From: Natronospira elongata
GTDB lineage: Bacteria > Pseudomonadota > Gammaproteobacteria > Natronospirales > Natronospiraceae
DNA length: 64,000 nt
Reading direction: 5' to 3'
Assembly: GCF_034931365.1 (NCBI RefSeq)
Contig: NZ_JAYGII010000014.1
Coordinates: 1-64,000, forward strand
Made by a program: the position numbers and the translations under genes. Below the pieces are notes generated by a model, which was given only the letters and a program-made list of their open reading frames with translations, was not told the DNA's origin and made no database searches. Of the stretch, positions 24,362 through 32,335 are shown in pieces (the stretch's first letter is position 1; the number at the start of each line of letters is the position of its first letter).

Positions 24362-26155
24362 TCAGTTCAAGGTCAGCACTTCCAGCCGCGGGGCGCCCTC
24401 ACTGTCGCCCGGCAACTCAATCGAGGGTGGGTTGCTGAGCCGTCGGGACATCAGCAGGCGGATTTCCCCGGGCTCCAGCGACACTTCCACGGCCGGCGCC
24501 AGACCTTTCTCGCCACCCAGAAACTCGCCCTGTCGCAAGCGCACCCGGCTGGTGCCCGGCTCCACCGGAATCCGCGCCACGCGCACCTCGGCCGGCAGAG
24601 TCTGCCAGGCACGGGTGTCGGCACGACTGGCCGCGGCGGTGCCAGTGCGGGCGGCCAATCCGCCCAGCTGCCCGAGCAGACCGCCGCGTTCTTCCATTTC
24701 CTGGGCCGCCAGCTCGGCCAGGGCGTTCTGCAGCAAGCGACGGGCAACCTCGCGACGCAGTTCATCGCCCGCACTGAGCAGCATGTCCTGGTAGGCCATC
24801 ATGGTCAGATTATCGGCCCGGGCAAGGACTTCGCGCTGGCCATCGATTTCCAGGAAACTGGGACTCACTTCCGGGCGGGGCGGCCCCGGATAGGGCACGG
24901 TGACCCGAACCCCGCCCTGCAGGGCACGAATGATGCCCCAGGACTCCAACTGGCCCCAGAGCGGGCCCACATAGAAACTCTTTTCGAAGACGCCCCGGAA
25001 GGCCCCTTCCAGACCACCCTGGCTGTAATGAACCATCATTGCCAGGGGACCGGTATCGGCATACATGGTCTGAAACCAGGCCGACTGGGCGAGCCGCTCA
25101 TCATGGGTGCCACCGGTCCAGGGTTGCAGGGTAATGGAACGGCGACGGGGGTCGGCATACATGATCAGGTTGAGCTCGCCCCTGGGAGGCAGGCGGTCCA
25201 CATGCTGAATCACCAGCAGATGTGCCTCCTCGCCACTGCTGTTGCTGATCCGCTCCACCCCATCGGCTCCGATTCGCTGCCGGGCCTCGTCTTCCCGCCC
25301 CCGCCAGCCGTCGGTGCGGTGCTGCAGTCGATAGGCATCGAACCAGGCCTGGCGAAGGAAATCCTCGCCCAGCAGATACTGGGCGGCATAGCCGTCCTCG
25401 TAGATTTGCGCCGCCTGGGTATAGGCGATGCGGGCATTGTCCAGCTCGCCGGCCATCTCGTAGAGAACGCCGGTGAGGTAACGCAGCCAGGCCGCGTCCC
25501 TGAAGCGCAGGCTGTCGCGATCGGCGATCTCCTCGCTCATGCCGTGAAAGCCCACCAGCAGGGAGGACATGATGGTGTTCCGCCGGCCACCCTCGCTGAC
25601 TTCCTCGTAGCTGCCCTCCAGGATGGAGAGCTCATGCAGGCGGGCATCCAGCTTGCGGGTTTCCACCAGGGCACTGTCGAGATGATCACGGCGGTCACGC
25701 CAGTTGTCGCTGGCCTGGGCCAGGGCCGCGAAATTCAGCGCCTGATAATAATGAATGTAGGCCAGTTCATAGACGGTGCCGCGATAGGGCGCGTTGCGGG
25801 GATTGCTCATTGCCGAACGCAGGCCATCGCGGAAATAGCGGGTGTAGAGATCCTCGCCAATCATCTCCGCCTCGGCCAGCAGGACGATGCTTTGCTCAAA
25901 ATCCCCGGCCAGGTGGGCGACCGCGCCCCGCTCCAGGTGATAGAGCAGGCGATCGTTGCCATCCGCGTCCAGAACCTGTTCCAGACCTTCCTGGGCGGCT
26001 TCGTAGTAACCGGCATCGGCCAGAGTGAGAGCTTCCCCCACTTCCTGGCCATAGGTGGCGCACCCTGACAGGATGATTGCCGTCAGAATCAGGCCCAGGG
26101 CCCGGGCTCGCGCCAGGCTTTCTCGGTATCCCCCCGCGGGCATTGCCTTTCTCAT
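24362..26155 (-). CDS. COG3014-like TPR-containing lipoprotein
   Basis: The start MRKAMPAGG at 26155 (597 residues) follows a strong GAGGGGAT site. The signal is GLILTAIILSGC, with lipobox Cys near residue 30. Residues about 35-270 are Ala-rich paired helices resembling TPR repeats (YYEAAQEGLEQVL, ELDNARIAYTQAAQIY). Residues about 310-590 form a mixed domain with VIQHVDRLPP and a beta-rich tail. It heads the cluster, divergent from the MFS gene, and its promoter should lie in 26156-26385. Proteins of this type are usually annotated only by the COG number. Its position suggests it scaffolds the LpoB-like and LPP20-like partners. Confidence 0.78.
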   Translation of the reverse strand: MRKAMPAGGYRESLARARALGLILTAIILSGCATYGQEVGEALTLADAGYYEAAQEGLEQVLDADGNDRLLYHLERGAVAHLAGDFEQSIVLLAEAEMIGEDLYTRYFRDGLRSAMSNPRNAPYRGTVYELAYIHYYQALNFAALAQASDNWRDRRDHLDSALVETRKLDARLHELSILEGSYEEVSEGGRRNTIMSSLLVGFHGMSEEIADRDSLRFRDAAWLRYLTGVLYEMAGELDNARIAYTQAAQIYEDGYAAQYLLGEDFLRQAWFDAYRLQHRTDGWRGREDEARQRIGADGVERISNSSGEEAHLLVIQHVDRLPPRGELNLIMYADPRRRSITLQPWTGGTHDERLAQSAWFQTMYADTGPLAMMVHYSQGGLEGAFRGVFEKSFYVGPLWGQLESWGIIRALQGGVRVTVPYPGPPRPEVSPSFLEIDGQREVLARADNLTMMAYQDMLLSAGDELRREVARRLLQNALAELAAQEMEERGGLLGQLGGLAARTGTAAASRADTRAWQTLPAEVRVARIPVEPGTSRVRLRQGEFLGGEKGLAPAVEVSLEPGEIRLLMSRRLSNPPSIELPGDSEGAPRLEVLTLN

Positions 26156-26385
26156 TATCCCCTCTCCCTGCAATCGCCGACCGGTCCGGATCCAGGACCC
26201 ATCGTCCCGACAATGGACTTAATCTGACATATCCCGGCCGCCTTGCACATACCCCAAATGGGTGATGCTAGCGGATCGCACCCCGCCACGCCACGCAATG
26301 CCCCCTGATTCCGGACTGTCTCGGGTAAGCACGGGCCTTCAAGCTGTTAGGATGCGACACAGGTCAGCACGCGGGAGTTGCCACA

Positions 26386-27726
26386 GTGGTCAGCAGAAAA
26401 CTGGCACCGAAACGGGAAATCTTCGGCTGGGCGATGTTCGACTTCGCCAATCAGGCCTACACCCTGCTGATCATCACGGTGGTGTTCGGCGACCTGTTCA
26501 CCCGGATCATTGTCGGCGACGGGCCGGATTATCGCCTCGGCAACCTGCTCTGGAGCCTGGCCCTGGCGGCCAGCTATTTCCTGGTGGTGACCGCCGGGCC
26601 GGTCTGTGGCGCCCTGACCGATTACTCCCGCTCCCGCAAACGCTTCCTCTTCGCCAGCTACCTGCTCACCATCATTGCCACCGCCCTGCTCTACTTCGTG
26701 GAACCGGGCTGGATCACGCTGGCAGTGGTCCTGATCATTATCTCCAATTTCGCCTATGCGATCGGGGAAAACTTCATTGCCAGCTTCCTGCCGGACCTGG
26801 GCCCGAAGAAGGCCCTGGGGTGGATATCCGGCCTCGGCTGGGGCCTTGGCTATATCGGCGGCCTGGTGGCGACAGCCTTCACCCTGCTGATCCTGGGCGA
26901 AGTCAGCGAAGCCAATTTCGACCGCATTCGCTGGGTCGGGCCATTTGCGGCGGCCTTCTTCCTGCTCGCCGCCCTGCCCACCTTCATCTGGCTGAAGGAG
27001 CGGGGCCGGCGCCGACCGCCGCCAGTGGGGGAGAGTTACCTTCGCATCGGCTTCCGACGCCTGGGGCATACGGTCTCCAATCTGCGCGGCTTCCGGGATC
27101 TGAGCATCCTGCTGGTGTCGGTCTTTTTCGTCATGGCCGGGATCTACATCATCATCAGTTTTTCTTTCATCTACGGCGCCCAGGTCATTGGCTGGGAAGA
27201 ACATGTGCGGGCGATGATGTTTGTAACCGTGCAGATTACCGCCGCCATTGGCGCCATCGGCTTCGGCTGGATCCAGTCCCGGATTGGCGCCCGCCTGACC
27301 TATATGATCACGCTGGTCCTGTGGATGGCGGCCATCATTGCCATCTGGCAAACCCCGGGTCTGACCGCCCTCGCCGAGCGCTGGCTGGACGTGAACTGGG
27401 AGGCCCAGTACGTCTTCCTCTTCGCCGGCTCCCTGGCTGGCCTCAGCCTGGGCTCCAGCCAGTCGGCCGGGCGTGCCCTGGTGGGGGTGCTCACGCCACG
27501 CGGCAAGTCGGCCGAATTCTTCGGCTTCTGGGGCCTGGCAGGCAAGGCCGCGGCCATCTTCGGCATCCTTGGCCTGGGCATCATCCAGGCCTATTTGGGT
27601 CTGGCCGATGCCATCCTCTTCTGTCTGGCCCTGTTCGTGGCGGCCTTCCTCGCCGCCATTCCCGTCAATGAAGCCCGCGGCGCCGCCATGGCCGATAGCT
27701 GGCGAGATCCACACCGGACTGATTGA
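26386..27726 (+). CDS. MFS transporter, UMF1 (Atg22-like) family
   Basis: A 446-residue permease with about twelve transmembrane helices, starting at GTG 26386 with a GGGAG site. N-terminal EIFGWAMFDFANQAYTLLIITVVF is the signature of bacterial UMF1 permeases, related to the yeast vacuolar effluxer Atg22. The cytoplasmic loop TDYSRSRKRFL after helix 2 fits the MFS A-like motif. The substrate is unknown; amino-acid or small-molecule export is a family-level guess. It is divergent from the lipoprotein operon and convergent with ubiA, 32 bases away. Confidence 0.9.
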   Translation: MVSRKLAPKREIFGWAMFDFANQAYTLLIITVVFGDLFTRIIVGDGPDYRLGNLLWSLALAASYFLVVTAGPVCGALTDYSRSRKRFLFASYLLTIIATALLYFVEPGWITLAVVLIIISNFAYAIGENFIASFLPDLGPKKALGWISGLGWGLGYIGGLVATAFTLLILGEVSEANFDRIRWVGPFAAAFFLLAALPTFIWLKERGRRRPPPVGESYLRIGFRRLGHTVSNLRGFRDLSILLVSVFFVMAGIYIIISFSFIYGAQVIGWEEHVRAMMFVTVQITAAIGAIGFGWIQSRIGARLTYMITLVLWMAAIIAIWQTPGLTALAERWLDVNWEAQYVFLFAGSLAGLSLGSSQSAGRALVGVLTPRGKSAEFFGFWGLAGKAAAIFGILGLGIIQAYLGLADAILFCLALFVAAFLAAIPVNEARGAAMADSWRDPHRTD

Positions 27727-27758
27727 TGACTGAGAGGGCCGCGAATGGCGGTACGGCC

Positions 27759-28703
27759 TCAAGCGGTGAAAGTGTAATCCAGGAGGATGCCGGCGAAGAC
27801 GAAGAAACCAAGCCAGTTATTGGAAAGGAAAGCACGGAAACAGTCGTCTCGGCGGCGATGGTAGATGAGGTATTGCTGCCAGACGATATTGGCGGCGGCG
27901 AAGGCCAGGGCCCAGAGATAGGTGACACCCAGCTCGGCCTGCTGGCCAATGAGATAAAGCGTGAAGAGGAAGGCCAGTTGAATCAGGCCGATGATGAGTC
28001 GGTCGAGATCACCGAAGAGGATGGCGGCTGATTTGACCCCGATCTTGAGATCATCGTCACGATCCACCATGCCGTAAATGGTGTCATAGGCCAATGCCCA
28101 GAGGATGACGGCGATGAATATCAGCCAGGCCAGTTCACTGAGTCCGCCGGTCTGGGCAGCCCAGACCATGGGCGCGGCCCAGCCAAAGGCGATGCCAAGA
28201 TAGGCCTGGGGCAGATAGGTGTAGCGCTTCATGAAGGGGTAGCTGGCGGCGAGAAAAATACCGACGAAAGCCAGCTTGATGGTGAGGGGGTTCATGGTCA
28301 GCACCAGCCCGAAGGCCACCAGGCCGAGCACGGCGAACAGGGCCAGTGCCTCCCAGGGCCTGATGGCGCCGGTGGCCAGGGGCCTTTCCCTGGTTCTTTT
28401 CACATGACCGTCAATATTGCGATCCGCGAAGTCATTGATCACACAACCGGCGGCCCGCATTACAAAGACCCCGAGCACGAAAACCACGAAGACCCTGGCA
28501 TCGGGATGGCCTTCGCCCGCGAGCCACAGGGCCCAGAGGGTGGGCCAGAGGAGCAGAAATGTTCCGATGGGGCGATCCACCCGCATGAGCCGGATGTAAT
28601 GACCAACCCGGGTCGCGGCGGCGGGCAACTGCTGTTGCACCAGCTTGCTGCGGCGCAGGCGGCGCAGTTTACGGGCGAGTTGGTCCGAGAACCGCTCCCT
28701 CAT
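27759..28703 (-). CDS. ubiA: 4-hydroxybenzoate polyprenyltransferase
   Basis: A 314-residue inner-membrane prenyltransferase that attaches the polyprenyl chain to 4-hydroxybenzoate in ubiquinone synthesis. Both Asp-rich motifs are intact: CVINDFADRNIDGHVKRTRE and YDTIYGMVDRDDDLKIG. The start at 28703 overlaps the ubiC stop (ATGA), so the two genes are translationally coupled. The longer in-frame extension inside ubiC is not needed. A basic N-terminus (KLRRLRRSKLVQ) precedes the first helix. Confidence 0.97.
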   Translation of the reverse strand: MRERFSDQLARKLRRLRRSKLVQQQLPAAATRVGHYIRLMRVDRPIGTFLLLWPTLWALWLAGEGHPDARVFVVFVLGVFVMRAAGCVINDFADRNIDGHVKRTRERPLATGAIRPWEALALFAVLGLVAFGLVLTMNPLTIKLAFVGIFLAASYPFMKRYTYLPQAYLGIAFGWAAPMVWAAQTGGLSELAWLIFIAVILWALAYDTIYGMVDRDDDLKIGVKSAAILFGDLDRLIIGLIQLAFLFTLYLIGQQAELGVTYLWALAFAAANIVWQQYLIYHRRRDDCFRAFLSNNWLGFFVFAGILLDYTFTA

Positions 28704-29233
28704 TCCGACTCTCCCTGCAGAAAACATTCAACAACAACCATGGCCTGATTGCCCACCAGCAAACGAGACCGACGAGCCCAGAGCACCGGGGCTCCATTTT
28801 CCAGTCCCTGGCGAGCCCGCTCTGCCAGGGGGTCATCGGCTTCCAGACGGGCAACCCTGAGATCTTCTCGCCTGGTCTGGCCCTGCGAGAACAGACGCGT
28901 GCCCAGGGGCTGGTCACCCAGGGACGTCATCCAATCCAGGCTGTCCAGCATGGCGGCAGGGATATGGCTGACCGCGTAGACCAGGGGTCTACCGCCCACA
29001 TGCAGCCGTACTTCCCGGCGCAGGGCCCCATCACCGTCATTGGCCTCGCTCAAGCGCTCCACTTCCACCGCTTGACCGAACTCGGACTGCAGACGGTTGG
29101 TCAGGGAGCCGGTTTCCGTTAGCCAGGGCCAGATCGCCGGGCGCAGCGCCGCTGCCACCGAGTCGGGCGGGCACCATTTGGCGTGGGTCTGGATTTCCGG
29201 CTGTGGGCTGCTCTGGCTCATGGCGGCGGTCAT
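28700..29233 (-). CDS. ubiC: Chorismate--pyruvate lyase
   Basis: A 177-residue cytoplasmic enzyme that converts chorismate to 4-hydroxybenzoate, the substrate of UbiA. The family pattern WLTETGSLTNRL near the N-terminus, REVRLHVGGRPLVYAVSHIP in the middle and ARRSRLLVGNQAMVVVECFL at the end are visible. Two close ATGs (29233 and 29221) are possible starts, and neither has a strong ribosome-binding site. It forms a two-gene operon with ubiA and is divergent from the diguanylate cyclase gene. Confidence 0.92.
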   Translation of the reverse strand: MTAAMSQSSPQPEIQTHAKWCPPDSVAAALRPAIWPWLTETGSLTNRLQSEFGQAVEVERLSEANDGDGALRREVRLHVGGRPLVYAVSHIPAAMLDSLDWMTSLGDQPLGTRLFSQGQTRREDLRVARLEADDPLAERARQGLENGAPVLWARRSRLLVGNQAMVVVECFLQGESE

Positions 29234-29350
29234 TGTAGCATCGCCGCGGATGGCCGCCGGCAGCCCCGCAGGCAGTGGCGACGGCTTTCGCTATACTGAC
29301 GACAGATCAAGATTTCAGAATGCCGGGCGGATGCCCGAAGGGAGCAATAG

Positions 29351-32335
29351 GTGATACGGCAGGGAGTGCATCGGCAATGGCCCGCAATGAGCGTGTTGCT
29401 CCTGATTACCTCGCTGATGGCCGGCCCGGTGACCGCCCTGGATCCCAAGCGCGATGTCGATCAGTACATCCATGAGGTCTGGACCAGCCAGGACGGACTC
29501 CCCCAGAACTCCATCAACGGCCTCACCCTCGGCCCCCGGGGCTATCTCTGGCTGGCCACCTATGACGGATTGATTCGCTTCGACGGCGAACGCTTCCACC
29601 GCCTGGAAGATGAGCGGCTGCCGGGCCGGCGACTGCGCATCATTGGCGCCCATTCGCATGGATTCTGGGTCAGCGGCGAGCTGCGGGGACTGGTGTTTTT
29701 TGACGGCGAGAAGGCCCACCCCATCGCCAATCACGACAACGAGATGCGATGGCCGCTGTCCGCGGCCATCGGGGACGAGAACCGGGCCTGGATTGCCGCC
29801 AACAATGGGCTATTCCGACTCCAGGGCGAGTCATTGGAAGCAGTGGAGAACGGTCTGCCCGAGGGCTCGGCGATGATGAGCCTGGCCCGCTTCGGCCCCC
29901 GGCAACGGCTTGCCGTTGCCGGCCTGGACGGGGTGTTTCTGGAGCAGTCTGACGGTCGCTTTCAACCGCTGTCCGTGGGCGAGGCCGCCGGCATGCATGT
30001 CTACAGTCTGGTGGGTGAGAAGGACGGACTCTGGATCGGAGGCGACCGGGGCCTTTTTCATCTCCGTCTGAATGAGGCGGGTGATCAGCGTCTTGAGAGC
30101 ACCGAGTGGCACTGGTCGGACAGGGATGGCTATTCCATCCGTGCCCTGCACCGAGACACTCAGGGCAATCTGTGGGCCGGCATCCAGGGGCTGGGGGTCG
30201 GACGGGTGAACGCCGGCGGCCACCAGCTATTCACCCGTGACGACGGTCTCAGTCACCACAGTATCAGCGCCTTTTTTCAGGATCCGGAAGGCAGTCTCTG
30301 GATTGGCACCGATGGCGGCGGCCTGAACCGTCTCCGCGACGGATCCGTCATTGCCCATGGCGGCGACGGCAGCCCCCTGGATCATTCCATCCTGCCAATG
30401 GTTGCGGACAGCCGCGGCGATCTGTGGCTCGGCGGCGTCTGCTCCGGGGTTCATCGCTTCCGGGATGGCGAGGTGATCGAGCGCTTCAATGAGAACCATG
30501 GGCTGGCCAACAGCTGCATCTACAGCCTGCTGCTCGACGACCAGAACAGACTCTGGGCAGGCAGCTATGGCGGTGGGGTTTTCCGGCGGGACGGGGAGCA
30601 GGATTTCAGGCAGATCGCCCTGGCCGCGGCGGCAGGGAGCAGCGAGGATCAGGCCGATGACATTGTGGTCACGGCCCTTCACCAGGGTCCTGACGGCAGT
30701 ATCTGGCTGGGCAGCAATCAGGGCCTGTTCCGCTACCACGCAGACAATGACCAGTTTCGCCGGCTTGAAGGCAGCGAAACACATTTCATCGTCCAGATCC
30801 GTCTTGAGGACGACAGACTGTGGCTGGCCACCAACGAAGGCGCCTACCAGGCACCGGTCCCGGATGGCGACGGACCACTTCAGGCAAGCCCCATCAGTGA
30901 TGATCCACGACTGCGCGGGGCGCGGGTGCGGGAAATCCATCGGGATGACGCCGGTATCTGGATGGGCACCTATGGGGCCGGCCTGCAGTTCTTCGACGGC
31001 GAGGCGTTGCATGTCCTGGACCAGCGTCATGGCCTCAAGGAATCGGTGATATCCCGTATCCTTCGCGATGATCGGGAGGGACTGATCATGAGCGGCAACC
31101 GGGGTATCTCTCGTGTCTCGCGCAGTGAACTGTTGGAAGTGATCCGAGGGGAGCGTTCACGCGCCGATGTACAACTGCTGGGAACGCGGGATGGGATGCG
31201 GGTGGCAGAAACCAATGGCGGCGGTCAGCCCGCCGGACTGCGCGATGCACAAGGGCGTTACTGGTTCCCCACCGTGGATGGCATTGTCCAATTGGGCGGA
31301 GAGGAAGACACCCTCAAGCTGCGACCGCCACCGGTGCATATCGAATCCGTACGGGTTGGCGGGGAGCCGGTCCCTGTCGATGACACGGTCACCATACCCG
31401 CTGACCGTCGGGAGCTGGAGGTCCGGTACACGGGCTTGAGCTTCATCGCACCCGAACGCATGCGATTTCGTTATCGCCTGGGTGAGACCAGCCCCTGGGT
31501 GGATGTGGGCAATCGCCGCAGCCTCTTGCTGGCTCATCCGCCAGCAGGCGAATACACCCTGGAGATACTTGCCGCCAACGAAGATGGTATCTGGAGTGAG
31601 CAGACTGCAAGGCTGGCTTTGCAAGTCAAGGCACCCTTTCGCGAGACCATCTGGTTTCCTCTGCTGCTGGTCACTGCGGCAATGATCGGCCTCGGCGGGC
31701 TTTCCGCCCTGGGTCTTTACCGAGCCCGCAGTCGCCGCCGTCAGCTGGAACGCCTGGTTGAGGAGAGAACCGCGGCCCTGGAGCAGGCCAATGCCCAACT
31801 CAGCACCCAGGCATCGCGGGACGGCCTCACCGGGGCCGGCAACCGGCGCCAGCTGCGTGACCGCCTCAAGTCCAACTGGCGAGACTGCGCCGAAAGGGGC
31901 CAGCCCCTCAGTCTGCTGATACTGGATATCGATCATTTCAAGGAATATAACGATGCCCACGGCCATCTCACCGGCGATCACTGTCTGTGCCAGATCGTGG
32001 ACGCCCTGCAGGGGCTGCTGCGACCGCAAGACACCCTGGTTCGCTTCGGCGGCGAGGAGTTCGTCATCCTCCTGCCCGGCGTGGACGGAACTGAGGCCAC
32101 AACGATTGCCGAACGCCTGCGGCGGCGGGTAAGTGATCTGGGCATTGCCCATCGCGCCTCACCGGTAGCCCGCTGCGTCACCCTGTCCATTGGTCGGGCG
32201 AGCGTGCATCCGGGTGCCGATGAGCGCTCAAACGAGCTGCTGCGGAAAGCGGACCAGGCCCTCTACCAGGCCAAGGAAAAGGGCCGAAACCGGGTCTGGC
32301 CGTCAGCAGTTAGAGACGATCAAACGCCGACATAA
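29351..32335 (+). CDS. Periplasmic beta-propeller sensor diguanylate cyclase
   Basis: This 994-residue protein has a GTG start preceded by GGGAGCAATAG. It comprises a signal peptide (MSVLLLITSLMAGPVTA), two-component-regulator propeller repeats (residues about 45-650, with recurrent W-IGT/W-GGVC/WMGT blades), a Y_Y_Y domain near 670-755, a transmembrane helix near 765-785, a short coiled coil and a GGDEF domain. The active-site GGEEF is at 900-904, and the inhibitory RxxD site is present (Arg891-Asp894), so the enzyme should make cyclic di-GMP with product inhibition. An unknown periplasmic ligand probably controls it. Its 3' end overlaps that of recG by 16 bases. Confidence 0.95.
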   Translation: MIRQGVHRQWPAMSVLLLITSLMAGPVTALDPKRDVDQYIHEVWTSQDGLPQNSINGLTLGPRGYLWLATYDGLIRFDGERFHRLEDERLPGRRLRIIGAHSHGFWVSGELRGLVFFDGEKAHPIANHDNEMRWPLSAAIGDENRAWIAANNGLFRLQGESLEAVENGLPEGSAMMSLARFGPRQRLAVAGLDGVFLEQSDGRFQPLSVGEAAGMHVYSLVGEKDGLWIGGDRGLFHLRLNEAGDQRLESTEWHWSDRDGYSIRALHRDTQGNLWAGIQGLGVGRVNAGGHQLFTRDDGLSHHSISAFFQDPEGSLWIGTDGGGLNRLRDGSVIAHGGDGSPLDHSILPMVADSRGDLWLGGVCSGVHRFRDGEVIERFNENHGLANSCIYSLLLDDQNRLWAGSYGGGVFRRDGEQDFRQIALAAAAGSSEDQADDIVVTALHQGPDGSIWLGSNQGLFRYHADNDQFRRLEGSETHFIVQIRLEDDRLWLATNEGAYQAPVPDGDGPLQASPISDDPRLRGARVREIHRDDAGIWMGTYGAGLQFFDGEALHVLDQRHGLKESVISRILRDDREGLIMSGNRGISRVSRSELLEVIRGERSRADVQLLGTRDGMRVAETNGGGQPAGLRDAQGRYWFPTVDGIVQLGGEEDTLKLRPPPVHIESVRVGGEPVPVDDTVTIPADRRELEVRYTGLSFIAPERMRFRYRLGETSPWVDVGNRRSLLLAHPPAGEYTLEILAANEDGIWSEQTARLALQVKAPFRETIWFPLLLVTAAMIGLGGLSALGLYRARSRRRQLERLVEERTAALEQANAQLSTQASRDGLTGAGNRRQLRDRLKSNWRDCAERGQPLSLLILDIDHFKEYNDAHGHLTGDHCLCQIVDALQGLLRPQDTLVRFGGEEFVILLPGVDGTEATTIAERLRRRVSDLGIAHRASPVARCVTLSIGRASVHPGADERSNELLRKADQALYQAKEKGRNRVWPSAVRDDQTPT

